From Cubamyces lactineus (Eukaryota; Basidiomycota; Agaricomycetes; Polyporales; Polyporaceae): 64,000 nt of DNA. Made by a program: the position numbers and the translations under genes. This document shows positions 22,140-34,854 of the stretch, in pieces (within the stretch, counting starts at the first letter, position 1; each line of letters opens with the position of its first letter). The stretch covers positions 1 to 64,000 of the forward strand of contig JACDTU010000036.1 in the NCBI GenBank assembly GCA_022376465.1, given 5' to 3'. Under the pieces are notes generated by a model that was given only the letters and a program-made list of their open reading frames with translations, did no database searches and was not told where the DNA came from.

Positions 22140-23010
22140 GATGCATATCACCATGTACGTCGACCTGATCAACCCCCTCGCACCCCTTCCGCGAGCCCCT
22201 CATCGGCGCGAACATCATCTTGGTAATTACGACGGCGCTGACGAAGACATCCGTGCTTGTCCACACGTCCCGCACCCCCAGCTCTCCGATCGACATCGTC
22301 TTGTCCTCTGGCTTCCTCACGAAGTGCCTCGATTCCGCGGATGGCTTCACGTGGGTCACGCAAGCCGTTCGCGCAGAGCTACTGCAGGCGATCTGCAACT
22401 GTAGTCCCTGCTTCGATGCGAAGACACAATGTTGTCAACACCATCCTCCCGCGCTATCTGGTGTTCCGTTGCCTGATCGAGGCGGTGGACATCGCACTCA
22501 AGAAGATCGAGGGCGGCCCGCAGAAGTAACGGGCGACCACCAGGACCTGCGCTACTGCGCGATGTTCGACGCCCGAATGCACGTCCCCAAGCTGCGGCGC
22601 CTCGCGCAGCGCGACTTCCCGCACACGCCGCTGCCCGCGCTCGTCGTCTCGCTCGACCACATTGTGCTGCCGGCGACGTACTCCGTGGAGACGCTCGCGA
22701 CGTACCAGCCCCGCGGCGGGCGGGTGGGTGGAGGGGGCGCACGCCGAACGCGGAGGCGCGCGACGCGGCGCTCGTCGAGCGCATAAGGCGGAACCCGGAC
22801 AGGTTCAAGTTCACGCTTGTCGAGATGGCGGCGCCGGCGGGCCAGGGCACGCCCTTCGTGCTCACGCTTGCGACGGACGTGTTTTGGGGCGAGGACGTGG
22901 ACGACGACGGCTGGCCCGCCTTTCGTCTGGGGCGTCCTCCAGCCAGAGCGAAGATGTGTATTGGATACTCCGAGGGAATAATATTGGCAGGATAAGCAGG
23001 GTTGATTGCA
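22140..23010 (+). pseudogene. Degenerate gene for an uncharacterised protein
   Basis: Coding-like segments in different plus-strand frames: VITTALTKTSVLVHTSR (22230-22290), WVTQAVRAELLQAICNCSPC (22350-22420), then RYLVFRCLIEAVDIALKKIE ending at a stop at 22529, then LRYCAMFDARMHVPKLRRLA (22545-22610) and FKFTLVEMAAPAGQG...LTLATDVFWG (22805-22890). The segments follow in order but need several frame changes with no GT-AG introns between them. The family is not identified. The segment after 22990 is non-coding up to the regulator gene. Confidence 0.4.
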
Positions 23011-23448
23011 GGTAAGTTCAGAGGGCGGGGATCATACGTCGATGGAGGGTCGGGGCAGCGCGCGGATGACTGAGAAGCGGGGGCGGGGAGGGGAGAGGGA
23101 GCCAATGGGAGGGATATCAGACATCTGCAGGAACGACGATATAGCGATTAGGGCCGCTTGAACCAGGACGCAGAGGGGATCTGAATCGGGCGGGAGTGAG
23201 TCACGGCATGGAAGGTGTTGGGTACTGAACGCAAACGCCACGGGTCGCAGAAGGCGAGGGGTGAGGAGGAATAATTCGATTGGAAGGGCTGAGAGAGAAC
23301 GGGGGACTGGTGGGGATAAGTAATGATTAATTTGTGATGATAAGGGGTTGAGGGCGGGGGATTAGTTGCTCTTGTAGAGAGGGGAAGCCGGGGGTCGACC
23401 TGCGCCCTCGCGAGAGCAGCTGAGCCGGGAGTCGCCTGACCGTCTCCC

Positions 23449-26400
23449 ATGATGTCCCTCTCGCCGACCGCTACGTCCGCCTCGAACGAGTACGACCAGC
23501 ACCAGCAGCCCAACGGCAAGCGCCGCCGCACCGCCAGCTTCGCCAACGCCGGCTCCCCGACGGACTCCGTCTCCGGCCTCGCCGCCCCGCCCACTCCCGC
23601 CGGCACCGCGCCCATCGCCCCGACGGCGCACATCCCAAAGCGCTGCGCCCGGGCCTGCACAAACTGTCGCAAGGGCAAGAGCAGGTGCGAAGGCGAGGTC
23701 AGTCTCCAGTCCCCCTCTCCCCCTTCCTCCCTCCCGCCCACCTCCTGACCACCACCACTTACGCTTGGCCTCCTTCATGCTTGCTGACCTGCTCCCCCTC
23801 CCCCCCTCTCCTCCTACCTCCCCCATGGCCCGCTCATCCGCCCGGCCCGGACTGGACTGTAGGCCCCATGTCGACGGTGCCAACTGAGCGGGGCACAGTG
23901 CGTGTTTGAGAAACCACTGCCAGAGAAGAAAAATGTCCAAGCTCTCTCTACCGCCTCGGTCGAGTGAGTAGCCACCAGCACTCGCACCCGTACCATGCTC
24001 TTCTCATGCTCAATCCATCTCCTCCCTCCCCACAAAGGCGCCTGTCTCGTCTCGAGGGCCAATATCTCGTACGCCCATCCACCCCTCCCGTATCCGCCTA
24101 CATGCCAGCTGACGTCCCTTGGACCGCGCACCAGGTCATGCAGAGCCAGACGATTGGCATGCAGTCCTCCCTCGACCGCATCCTCTCCGCCATCCAAAAC
24201 CAGAACCAGGTCATGGCCCAAGGCCCCGTCTACCCCCAAGGCGGCGGCTCGTCCCGCGACAGCCCCGTCATTCCAGGCCCCATGCCTCCCGTCCGCAGCA
24301 ACGTCGAGCTCTACAACTCCCCCGGCCAGGTCGACGGCCCGTCCCGCACGCGTTCCTTCCCTCCTTTACCGGGCTTTGCCCCGCCGGTGCGTTCGCTGCT
24401 CGGCCAATTTGACGTCATGTCGTGGCATTCTGACATGCGAGTAACGAACAGCCGCACAAGTACGCGACGTATGGCATCGTCCCGAGCACTGCGCCCTCCT
24501 CTGACGACGAGTCTGAGGACACCCTGCCTCGCTCTACACTGAATGCGCCCATTGAGGCTCTGCAGGGATTGGCCAATGCCACTGCTGAGGCTGCTGCCGC
24601 TCCCTCTGCCTCACCACCAAGGTATGTGTATGTGGTCAAACCGAGGTTGCATCCTGACACTGCTTCAGGGTCAAGAAGCGCAAGCGTGCTGAGCCAACGC
24701 CCCGCAATGCGTTTCCGCATGTCGTAGAGAAGGTACCAACCTTCTTACTCTCTTCCGGACGACGCCATACTCAATATCCCTGCTACAGGGCCTTGTTTCC
24801 GATACAGAGGCTCGCGAGCTGTACCACGTGTACGTCCCTCTCACTACACACACTCGTCCACATTGCATCCCTAATGTCATCTCAGCTTCTTCTCCGGCTG
24901 CCACATCTTCATTCCCGTCTTCGACCCGAGCTACGACACCTATGAGGGGCTCATGGAGCGCGGCCCGTGGACGTTCGACGCGATCCTCGCCGTCGCCGCC
25001 AAGATCCGCAGCGGGACCGGCCCGCTCATCCCCGCGTTCTACAAGTGCCTCGAGGAGGCCCAAGGCATCGCGCGCTCGTCTCTTTTCGGCCCGGTCGTGC
25101 GCAAGGAGGCCGTGCAGGGTAAGCATCCCTTCGTCATCGTCTCTCATCCTCCTTGTCTACATACCCGTATACCGAGAGACGAGCTGACAGGCGATATGTT
25201 CGGACAGGGATGCTGCTGCTCGCGGCGTGGAGCACGAACGGCTGGCTCCCGAGCGGGCACGCGATGCGCATGGCGCTCGACCTTGGCCTGCACCGCGCGC
25301 TCGAGAAGCTCGCCGACGCGGACGGCGCGAAGAAGCGCACCGAGGAGGAGGAGCGTAACCTTGGTGCGTCACCCCTCTTGTACTTCTTGAATGTACGCTG
25401 ATGCTGAGGCATGCTGGTGTGCGTGTAGTGGTGTCGGCGCGGATTTGGCTCTGCCTGTACTGGATCGATAACCAGATGAGCCTGGGCACGGGCCGCCCGA
25501 TCGTCCTCCGCGACGAGAGCTCGATCCGCCACTGCCGGCTCCTGCTCTCGCACGCGATGGCGTCGCCCACGGACGTGCGCCTCATCTCGCAGGTCGAGCT
25601 CATCTCACAGAAGAGTAAGTCTCAAAACGGCACAAGCGTGTGGAAGAGCTGCTGATTGAAGTGTTTGTAGCGCAAATATACGAGACGCTGTCTCCGCTGA
25701 ACGGACAGGTCAATCACAACACGTTGTCGTTCATCCGCCGCACGAACATCGCGCTCGACAAGTGGTATGCCGACTGCGACGAGCTGCACCGTAAGTCTCT
25801 GCACCCGCTCTTCCCACCTTGCTCTCACTTTCTACGCTTCCACGTGGGGCTCATGACTTCCTTCTTGATATGCATGCAGGCCAGACGATGGACGAAGAAG
25901 CGCTGCCGCGCAAGATCCTCGTCGGCGAGCTGCACTACGCGAAGCTCTGGCTCGTCTGCGTCGCGCTCCGCGGCGTCTCGTGGGACAAGATGCCGTTCGA
26001 GCAGCGCGAGCTCGCCTTCCAGGCCAAGGACGCTGCGTCCAACTCCCTCTCGAATCTCCTCGATTTGCATACGTATAGGTACGCCCCTCAACCTGCTCTG
26101 TCTAGCAGCAACGGCTCGCTTACTGCGCGCCCTTCTGTCCCGTCCAAACACTCTCCCTTGCCTCCGCTCTGGTTCGCTTACCACTCTCCGAACCTACCTG
26201 CCGCACCCCACGACCACCCCCGCACGCACCCCACTCCGCCCACGCCCACGCCCACGCCCACGGCCGACGCATACAGAGCCGCGCTCCGGTACGCGGTGCA
26301 CGACACGCTCGTCATGGCCGCCTTCTCGGGCCTCTTCCTGCTCAAGATGGCGAACCTCTTCCCGGCCGAGCTCGACCTCGGCCAGATCACGGTCCAGGTC

Positions 26401-27238
26401 GAGCAGCTCGCGCAGCTCCTCTCCGACGTCGCCGCCGAGCGCTACGCGCTCACGCTCCGCATCATGCTCGCCAACCTCCGCCGCAAGGTCGGGCTCTCCC
26501 CCGCGGGCATGCCGCCCCCGCACGGCGGCATGGCGCCCGGGGGGCCCGCGGGCCCGGGTGGAGGTGCGGGCGAGGCGATGATGGCCCCGCCGCCGCCCGC
26601 GTTCATCGATCCGAGCATCGTGCCCCCGCCGCTGTTCACGGTCGAGGAGGTCGGCGCGTGGGCGCACGACCAGCGCATGTTCAACCCGTCGACGATCCCG
26701 CTCTGGCTCCAGGAACAGGTGCGTTGTCTACCTTCCTTCCATCTTAGCGTGTATGCGTCGCTGACAGTCAATGGGTTTGCGTTCGTGTTTGTGTTTGTGC
26801 ATGTAGAGCTTGACGGATCTGGGATTGCCGCAAAACGGCTCGGACGGCATCTTCCTCAACGTAGGCCACACCAACGGCTGGATGGGCGATTTTCCGTCGA
26901 TGCCATTGCTGCCTCTCCCTTCATTTGTTCCAACCCCATCGTCGCATACGCCCCATCCGGAACCTCCGGCACAGTCGCTATCGCATCACGGTTCGGTCAC
27001 TCTTCCGCATGCGACTCCCACTCTCCATTCATCGACAACTCCGACATCTCATGGCAACACCACCAACAGTGGCCCGCCTGGACCAGCATTCGCGCCCTCC
27101 CCCTCCTGCATCATAGATAGTGAGAAGCACGTCGCGCTTCTGTCCCATCTGGACCGAAAACCGGCCGTCCTTCCACGTGTGCTTGCCACCTCACCGCCCG
27201 ACAACTCGATGTTGAGACAGGACCCCCGACAATGGTAG
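23449..27238 (+). CDS. Zn(II)2Cys6 fungal transcription factor
   Basis: Exon 1 starts at ATG 23449 and ends at 23697. The zinc cluster is split by an intron (23698-23862): C-X2-C-X6-C before it, C-X2-C-X6-C after it (CTNCRKGKSRC ... CRRCQLSGAQC), then VFEKPLPEKKN. A linker helix RLSRLEGQYLV...QSSLDRILSAIQNQNQVM (coiled-coil-like) follows across two introns. The central fungal transcription-factor domain includes FFSGCHIFIPVFDPSY, WSTNGWLPSGHAMRMALDLG and WLCLYWIDNQMSLGTGRP. A C-terminal Pro/Gly/His-rich tail runs to the stop at 27236. About a dozen exons join in frame with no stop, giving about 800 residues. Such proteins bind CGG-containing sites in the nucleus; targets are unknown. The gene is GC-rich and intact, so I take it as a true host gene. 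The last exon end is the least certain part. Confidence 0.85.
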
Positions 27239-28615
27239 GGGAACCTTTATCGCCACGGCCGAGATTTGAGCGAAAATGTCTGCGGATTTTTGGTCATTTT
27301 GGCCTCAAAATGTCCGAAAAAAATACAGGTTCGGCGGCCTTCGGCGGCCATTTGTCCGGAGATTTGTGGTATATCGGATGTAGGTTCCCTAGCTTGTGCG
27401 AAACGTCCGGACAGCGCAAAGTAGGCTGTATATCTCACATGGTTTGTCCGAAAAGCGCAGAGGTTATGCACATCTTTACGCAGAGAGGAGTTAGATTGCA
27501 TATACATGGTCGTGCATTCATGCCCTGTTCTGGACCCGTCTTCAGGCAGCGAGGACGGTTGATGAGTGTTTTCAGAACTAGGATGAGTTTTCCTCTTCTG
27601 TATCCAGTCCGGCTCGTTTCATTGTGCAAGAGGCTCAGTATATTCTAGTAAAATAATAATGTCCATAGTCCCAGATGCCGCTGTTGTCGCCAAGTTCGAG
27701 CACGTTGACTTGATAGCACATTAACAACTCGCATTATGATCGGTCTATTCACGGACTATAGATAGTAACAGCGAGTATTATGAGGACTACACAGCTTATT
27801 TACACTCATTAAACGACATGGTATCACACAAGTAAACCTTCGGCCTGCCGATACAAAGTAGTAATAGCCTCAGGGCTGGGCGCCAGGGCTTCCGGACCGT
27901 GTATCTGTCTGGGTGGCATGGAGCGTGATGTACTACTTGTGTTTGAAGTGGGCGACACGCGCCGCCCCCAGGTCCGATTCGACGGGGTATGAAAGGTCAG
28001 TGGTTCAACGTGTTGCACGCTAGGACGTGAAAAGAGACGGTGGGGTACGAAACAACGAACAGATTTATTGTAGAGTTCACGATGTCAATGAGGGAGGAGT
28101 TGCCCTCCCCGCCTGTATAGTACCACGATGTGCAGATAGCGATTCCCTCTACTAACTTCTTCTACGATCAAAGTTAGGAAACGGTCGGGCTGCGTGTGGA
28201 TTAGTATGATTCAAGCAGTGCAATGGGAGGCGTACTAAGGGGATGTAGAGTATATTGTCTGTGGAGAATTGAAGCGGCATGTTCGACTGTGGAGGATTTG
28301 GAGTGCGGTGTTACGGATTGTATCTCCGGTATAGGGACTTGAAATACAAATGGCCGTAATGCGGATGACGGTTATGCGGAGTATGTCAGTGGTAGTGTCG
28401 CTCTTCATATACGCCAGGATATGGTCCGAACAACGGGTGGCTGACGTGTGCGTGCAGGCTCGTTCAGGTGGCTTAGTTCGCTTGCCCCTCGATCGAGTGC
28501 TAGGAGGATGTAAGAATGCGGGCCGCACGGGATAGGATGCCACCCTCGCACGTATCCGCGCGGATAGGCATGATCGAAGTTGCTGTACGTCGGTCAAACT
28601 GTACTAGAACCTCCT
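27239..28615. other. Intergenic, nothing recognised
   Basis: An AT-richer stretch with no supported gene or obvious repeat. Confidence 0.5.
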
Positions 28616-29889
28616 ATGCTTATGACATCGCTCACTGTGGATCGCGCGGACATAGGAGATCCGGAGTTTGAAGGGATAGCCGATCCGTAAAGGTGGCCTT
28701 TGTGCATCCTACCTTGTCTGAACACTTCCATTGCATCCCGCATTATGGCATTCGTACTCGGTATGAGTCTGCTCGAACCAAGTGAGTTGCAAGCTGACGA
28801 TGTGGTTAGCGAACACAATGACTTTGGCACGAGATCTTTGGCCGAAGAGCATCGGTCGTCTCATCCAAGAAGGTCAAACATCCATAGATAATCTCCCATC
28901 GGCAAGGAAGATTCCTACCACACCGGAGGCGTTGGCAGAGTGGTTATGCGTGGAGCCCATGCCTAGTCAAGGTCAAGCGGCGGTGTACATACGAAGCGAT
29001 GTGCCAGGAGTGGCGCAACTCAACGAAGGTTCGACCCACGACGATCCTCTGGAGTTGGTCATCCGCCTTCAAGGGGTAATCGCCGACATGAATCTCAACG
29101 TTGGCGGTGACTGGGACGGGTGAGTGAAGAGGCTGTACTTCATGTATCAATGTACTCACCAACTATAGCTCCGTGGACAATGTGATGAGGGCGAAACAAC
29201 ACCTCAGTCTTATTGGCGGCGGGTGCAAGGCTGCCTTCGAACCCCAGGAGAGCGCGGTGAACGCTATTCGAGAGCTCGTTCTCGTAATGTTGGGCAAAAG
29301 TGAGGAACTAGGAAGGGGAAGACCTGGTACGATAACGCTTCGCCGGCGTGTGTTCACGAAGGTTCGGAGTTTCGGTTGCACTTGCGGTTTGGTCTGACTC
29401 TCGAGACAGATCCGCCACGGTGTGAATGACGACTTGCCCAATGTTGTCAGAGCTAGCGAGGACCCGAAGAAACGTTTCCACGATATACGCCACAGCTGGC
29501 GTGTCACGGAGCGGGTCACCGCCGGTGTTCAGCAAGCAGATGGGCAAATCAATGTCATTCCTCCTCTCACCCTTCGCCGAGGAGATTTTGTTGATGTGTC
29601 TGTGCGCGTAAACGTTGCAATGATGCGGACGGCACAAGGTCCGCGGTATGAGGTTTTGTTCGAGCCGCTTACGGTTGTTAAGTTGTTGGCGGCGAGCGCT
29701 GTGATGGTGAGTACTATCAGTGTGATTGGTAACGTAGAAGAGCTCATGTATTGTGGTGCAGCGCGAATTTCAGGAAACAAAGAGAGGACCATCGCCGTCA
29801 ATCGAAGCGGCACCTCGGGTGGAGAGGGGGAGGAGATCCATGGCGATCGGGTTCAAATTAACGGTTGGGGACCAGGTGGGGGAAGATGA
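28616..29889 (+). CDS. Hypothetical protein of a local small-protein family (RRGD-motif type)
   Basis: ATG 28616 opens a short exon (MLMTSLTVDRADIGDPEFEG), followed by exons around 28790-29120, 29170-29330 and 29410-29889. Donors GTGAGT (29120) and acceptor ACTATAG (29168) are clear; others are less sure. The C-terminal exon contains LTLRRGDFVDVSVRVNVAMM and a downstream YEVLFEPLTVVKLLA. The same short block, Arg-Arg-Gly-Asp, a hydrophobic strand, about 15 residues, then another strand, recurs in the genes at 32317, 34044 and (weakly) 57760. This could be a small beta-rich fold, but that is inference. No known family. Confidence 0.45.
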
Positions 29890-30800
29890 GGAGGACGGCA
29901 TGTATGACTGATGCTCACCTCAGTTGCGTCCGTGGGCATGGTTGAGAAGTCATCGTGTAGAGCTGTCTATGTATATGAGTTACGGCGCGACCGATGGGGT
30001 TATAGACCTCAAGTCTCTTATTGCGTAAAGCCCTCCATTCGTTGCGTCGTGTGATCCGTGTTAATGATGGATCTCCTGCGTAGTACTCGCATTTCCGGTG
30101 GTCGTCACAGATCGGGCAGCGGTTACGCATAGTCCCCGCAAGCTACGAGCAGTTTTTCGTGGTCACGTGCACACGATCATGCGTCGCCCCCGGTGCGCGA
30201 CGCGTTCTTTCTACCGTCTCCTGTGTCGAATGGCTTTACGCAGTGCCTGTTTACGGTAGCATTGTGTGGACAGATATCCCTCATAGCCCACAGTGTCGGA
30301 ACTACGTGCACACATGCCTTGGAGTACGTTGACGCTGTTCTGTGCGCGCGAGGCGTATACGCAGACAGCTGCCAAACTTTGAGTGTGAATGCGCACTTGA
30401 GCAGCGAGCGGCGTCCACAAAGCAGTCCTGAGTCAAAGTAAACGCTCAAACTTCACTCAGAAGCCCATCCAAGAACGACGTACGCGTTAGCATTTAAACC
30501 CTCATGCATTGAACATTTTCGTGAGGGAGCTCGCGCGGTGTCGCGCGACGGGGCGCGAAGCCTGCCATGGTGCCGGGCGATGACGCCACAGCGGAGTCTG
30601 AAAGGCAGAGCCTTTCAGCTGGGACATTAACCTCAAGGCTCAGGCTCTAGTCTTGTATCACGCCCCTTCGCGCCCGTTGTGTACGCCCCTCACTGGACAC
30701 GCAGGCTCTCCGGTTAACATGTATGCAGATTTCTCAATGGTTAGTCGATACAACTGCGAAAATCGATACAGGGTATGGGTCTTCTTTGACATGTCTCTAT
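29890..30800. other. Intergenic, one perfect hairpin
   Basis: No supported gene. CTGAAAGGC-AGA-GCCTTTCAG at 30598-30618 is a 9-bp perfect stem with a 3-nt loop. Confidence 0.5.
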
Positions 30801-32063
30801 CTACTGCCCCTGCACCCGCACCGGCCAGTTGTCGAAGCCGAGGTCGACGCCCCAAGGCGGCTGGATCAACCTAGATACGCATATACGGTCAACGCCGCTG
30901 AACGACCCATCATGCAAGATGGACGTTGCACGCACCTGTTCTGTTTGCCTGAGGCCGCGACGCCGTCGAGCTTCGCGATGTCCTCCTTGGTGAGCTTCTT
31001 CGTGGCCGCCAGCGCGCCCTCCAAGTTGCTCTTGATTCGCGCGGGGGTGACAGACTTCGGGAGGGTCACGATGTCCTTCGCGACGAGGTACCCAAGGAGG
31101 ACGTCCGCCGTCGAGAGGCCATACTGCTGCGCGAGCGCGTTCGCCGTCTCGTCCTGCCAGAGCGGGTCGCCCGTCGAGTTGAGGGGCGAGTACGCCTGGG
31201 AGACGATGCCCCTCAACTTCAGATACTCGACGAGCCCGAGCTGGGGTTGTACAGGTGGAGCTCGACCTGGTTCACGGTGGGGACGACCTTGGCGAGCGGG
31301 AGGAGGTCGCGCTCGAGGATGCGCTCGGAGAAGTTGGACACGCCGATCGCGCGCACTTTGCCCTTGGCGAGGACGGCTTCCATCTGCGCCCAGGTGTCAC
31401 GGATGGGCCAGTCGGTGAGGACGTCGCGGCTCTCGTCGGGCCGTGGCGTGGTTCCCGTGGGGGTTGAGGTGGATTGGCCAGTGGACGAGGTAGACTGGGT
31501 GTAGGGAGGAAGGTGAGTATATCGTGATGTGGGGTGGGGATGTGAGTGCGGAGGGCAGACGTACGATCGAGGTAGTCGGTGCCGAGGTTGGCGAGGGTCT
31601 CATCGAGAGCCTCTTCGACGCGGTGATGGTGCGCGCACCAGAGCTTGCTCGTAATCTGTCGAAGACAGCACGAAGTCCGTAAGTGTCGATTCGTTCCGTA
31701 CAGCTAGGTGTACATACAAAGATCTCCGATCGAGGCTCGTCAGAATGGCGAATGCTCTCGCTGACTTCCTTCTCGTTGTCGTATGCCCTGTAGTGATGCC
31801 ACTGGTTTGTTCAAGCTCTCCGTGAGAAAGTGGATATATACCACGCGCAGTCAATGTGCCGGTAACCGGCCTCCTCGAGCGCGTACTCGACCGCGTTGGG
31901 GACTTCCTCCGGCTTCGACTGCCATGTTCCTATACATTACACAACGGTCGCGCTGATCAGCCACGATCGACATCTTCGCTCTACTCTCCAAGCCCTACTC
32001 ACCACCGAGTCCAATGACCGGGATCTCGAGGCCGTTGTTGAGCTTGATCGCCGGCGAGGCCAT
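30801..32063 (-). pseudogene. Aldo-keto reductase, two frameshifts
   Basis: From ATG 32063 the minus strand encodes a typical NADPH-dependent aldo-keto reductase: IKLNNGLEIPVIGLG, then exons with HIDCAW (catalytic Asp), AYDNEKEVSESIR (catalytic Tyr), ITSKLW (catalytic Lys) and LYLVHWPIHLNPHG (catalytic His), followed by RAIGVSNFSERIL, GIVSQAYSPL and TLPKSVTPARIKSN (cofactor-binding region), ending at 30801. Five introns of about 45-65 bp are recognisable. Two frame breaks occur: near 31440 (between NHA and RPDES) and near 31230, where a run of C is one base short before QLGLVEY. All four catalytic residues survive, so either the gene died recently or these are assembly errors. Substrate unknown. 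Confidence 0.78.
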
Positions 32064-32316
32064 TGTGCTGGTCTTTCTGTGGGCTTTTGGCGGCAGAAGG
32101 CGTGAGGTTGCGAGGGATGGTGTCGCGATATCCGAACGCTATCCAGGCTTTATATCGCAGGGTATGTGGGGCACGGTCCGGATGACCGGGTGGTCTGGGC
32201 ATCACCGTCGCCATTCAGCCTTGCAGACCACTCGCGAAAAATGTTGGCAGATAGACTGGCTTTATTAGCTGTACGTACAACTACCAAACATTCTGTCACT
32301 CCAAACAAACACCCTC

Positions 32317-33620
32317 TTACAAGCACACATCTCCATCGGCATCAAACTCAGCCCCGTTGTCTATGTGCGTATTGTCAGGAATCTCTGCCAGAAGAGAAAT
32401 AGCACGCAATTCGAAGGAGGTTTTCCACTCATCCCACGTGTACCTGCCTACCGGCCTGAAGCGTGTTAACGCGGCCTCCATAAGGATCAGATCACCTCTG
32501 CCGAAGTCCTGAGTTGTCATACGCGCCATAGAGCTCTTTGGGCCGTATCCCTTGCGCGCATCGAACACGTTGTTGAATGGAATCACCTGTGCGACGAGTG
32601 AGATAGAGCCTGTAGTAAACAGAGGGACACTTACCTTGGCTCTTTCTTCTTTTCCCCACTCGGACATTGAACGACTGGCGTATACCTTGTCAACCAACAG
32701 AGCTGTGGTGCATATATTGTCAAAGCGCCACTTAACAATTTCCGCGACATGCTTACAGGTGTGGGGGCGTGTCCGAGAGAGAAATTCAGCAGCGATTACC
32801 ATATCGTCGCTGCGCAGCAAGTTAAGGCCGATTTTTACGCGCCGGAGCGGCTGGCCAAAGTCATCGGTGAAGCTTTTGAATGAGACGAAGCCTACGAAGA
32901 AGAATGTGGCGGGCTTGTCATCGACGCAGTAATAGCGAGCAAGGTCGCGCGTGTTCTTGTTTCCGCCCCAACTGCCGCTTCGAGGTAAGCGCGAGACGGC
33001 CCAACGGTCACACTTTGGGTCCTCAAATGCCAACATGCCCGGCAACCGGCTGCTGATGAGATAAGCATGGAGTCTGCATACAAACATGATGACGTACCGA
33101 ACCACTGTCTCAGGGACCCAAGCGGGTAAGGATAACTCTACGCTCGCCGTAGTGATGGTGGCAGAGGTGGATATGAGCGTAGCAGCCTGAGCTTCAGCGT
33201 GCTGTACGTGAGCAGATGTATTGTCTGCAACCACAGACGATGGCGAGGCAGAGCTCTTAGAAGAGCAAATGGTGGCTGGAGCGCTGTGCAGATGCATGAG
33301 CTCAGAAGAATCCAGTACGATGCGCCACTTACATCACCGCGTTAGCGGCAGCGTTGGTGGTTGGGCCGCCATGAGAAGCGGTTGTCATGGAAGCAGCGCT
33401 GTGATCCAAGTCCGACAAGGTGGAGTTGTTGCTAGGTGACTGCTCAAGGGAGGATGCATCTGCGGGTGTAGTCTCGGGTTGCACAGGCTGTCCATTCTGA
33501 GCGGTTCTAATGAATCTGTTAAGTAAATCCAAGCCCATGTGAAGCAGAGTCGTACCTTGCTCGCTTAGCGGGCCGTTCACCGCTCGTGGTTATGTTACGC
33601 ATAGTACGTTGGGAAGACAT
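32317..33620 (-). CDS. Hypothetical protein (RRGD-motif family)
   Basis: ATG 33620 starts an exon with a nuclear-localisation-like ERPAKRAR, then a Ser/Thr/Ala-rich low-complexity part, an intron near 33330, and a large exon to the stop at 32317. The C-terminal half includes LPRSGSWGGNKNTRDLARYY, ATFFFVGFVSFKSFTDDFG and, near the end, DFGRGDLILMEAALTRFRP followed by a second strand (SFELRAISLLAEIP). This pair of strands matches the local family also seen at 28616, 34044 and 57760. The protein is about 380 residues. No enzyme motif was seen. A TATA-like box sits 45 bp upstream of the ATG. The function is unknown. Confidence 0.55.
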
Positions 33621-33664
33621 GTTAGGAAAAGGAATGTATGCACAGACGGGATGGAAACAGTTCG

Positions 33665-33671
33665 TTATATA
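33665..33671 (-). promoter_or_regulatory. TATA box of the 33.6-kb gene
   Basis: TATATAA on the minus strand, 45 bp upstream of ATG 33620. Confidence 0.5.
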
Positions 33672-34043
33672 GGGTGTGAGGTTCTTATCACTTCAGGGGC
33701 CAAATTGGCGCAATGGAGTATACAGAGGTGCGGACAGGCTCAGAGGACACGATCGAGGCGGATCAAGAGACAGTGCCGATCCGCGGAAGTGAAATGCAGA
33801 GTTTTTTGGCACTCCTTTCTGTCACACGTCGGGAGTAGTGTGTCTGCGGTTTTCACCGCGAGTCAATAAATCACGGGTGAGTGTCACTCTATGTACAATA
33901 TCCGAGTAGGTTATGCCAATGAAAGCGAGATCCGGCCGGTGTAGTAAGGCAAACGGTGGCAAAGATTGAGGTAGCAAGACGTTGGTAGACGCAGGCGTTA
34001 CAAAGGAATACAAGTAGGATGTATGACATAGACGTATAGAATA

Positions 34044-34500
34044 TCAAGGAATGCGAGCGAGAACATGAATCTCGTTAAAGACAAAGTCTAGTTCTGCATC
34101 ACCACCGCCGTTGCTGAAGCATCGACAGTGGGCCATGATGAGATCACCGCGCCGAAGTTGTGAGATCGGCATCAATGCAGCGAGAGGCCCGTTGGTGATG
34201 CGCTCTCGGGAGTCAATGATCATAGCGAACTTTATAGTGTTCAGCTGTCAGTAGGAGAGATTTTGTAGGGTGACGCACCGGACCACCTTCAATGATAGTT
34301 CTTTGGATGGTGACGTTCGGTGGGTAATGAGCTGCCGAGCTGCGTCAGTTCGCTGGATATCTCAGGCGGATGAAGTGACTTACTTGCAGGGGTTTGCTGT
34401 GTTTCGTATAGCAAAACCAACGACATGTGATCACCGACACGAAGTAATTCCAAGTGCAGGCATAAAGTCGGCGTGTTCGAAGGTGAGGTTTCGTACATGA
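34044..34500 (-). pseudogene. RRGD-motif family gene, 3' part only
   Basis: The minus-strand sequence ends with a paralogue of the 32317 gene: NGPLAALMPISQLRRGDLIM (about 34150-34210), then FVFNEIHVLARIP and a stop at 34044. Preceding exons (HADFMPALGITSC near 34440-34480) are recognisable, but upstream the gene meets a SINE-like insertion at 34509. No start codon was found, so the gene is 5'-truncated or its promoter has been displaced. Confidence 0.4.
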
Positions 34501-34508
34501 GGCAACTA

Positions 34509-34854
34509 CTTCAGTAACCCGGTTCGAACTTCGCCGTCTATTAGACGGTGCCAGGTTCGAACCGGTTCCAAGTCCGGCGTCAAAGCGAGGGTAGTCGACA
34601 AGCACTAGAGACGAGTTGGAACCGGGCTGTGTGCGGTTCCAACTCACCGTCGGTTCGAAGTGCCGCCCGGTTCGAAGCTCGGCGCCAAAGCGAGGATGAC
34701 GGACGAGGCCAAGGAGGAGTTGGAACCGGGTTGCGTCCGGTTCCAGCTCCCCGATACGGTTCCAGCTCCCCGATACGAAAAACGCATGGCCCAGGTTTCG
34801 AACCCGGGCGTTGTGAAAATAGAGTCAGCCAACCGACCACTACACCATGACGGC
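34509..34854 (-). mobile_element. SINE-like element with tRNA-type Pol III promoter (copy 1)
   Basis: On the minus strand the head has an A box TGGTGTAGTGG (34837-34847) and a B box GGTTCGAAACC (34794-34804). It does not fold as a full tRNA, because the acceptor ends do not pair. The body holds GCGTTTTTCG, repeated GGAGCTGGAACCG units and inverted GGTTCCAACTCC units. The tail has CCGTCTAATAGACGG and ends ACTGAAG. The 56181-56440 copy has the same order. No target duplication is evident. Confidence 0.6.

Noticed and set aside
34785..34854. Possible tRNA gene on the minus strand
   Set aside because: A and B boxes are good, but the acceptor ends do not pair and no proper anticodon stem forms. 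The sequence continues into a repeat body, so a SINE-like head fits better.
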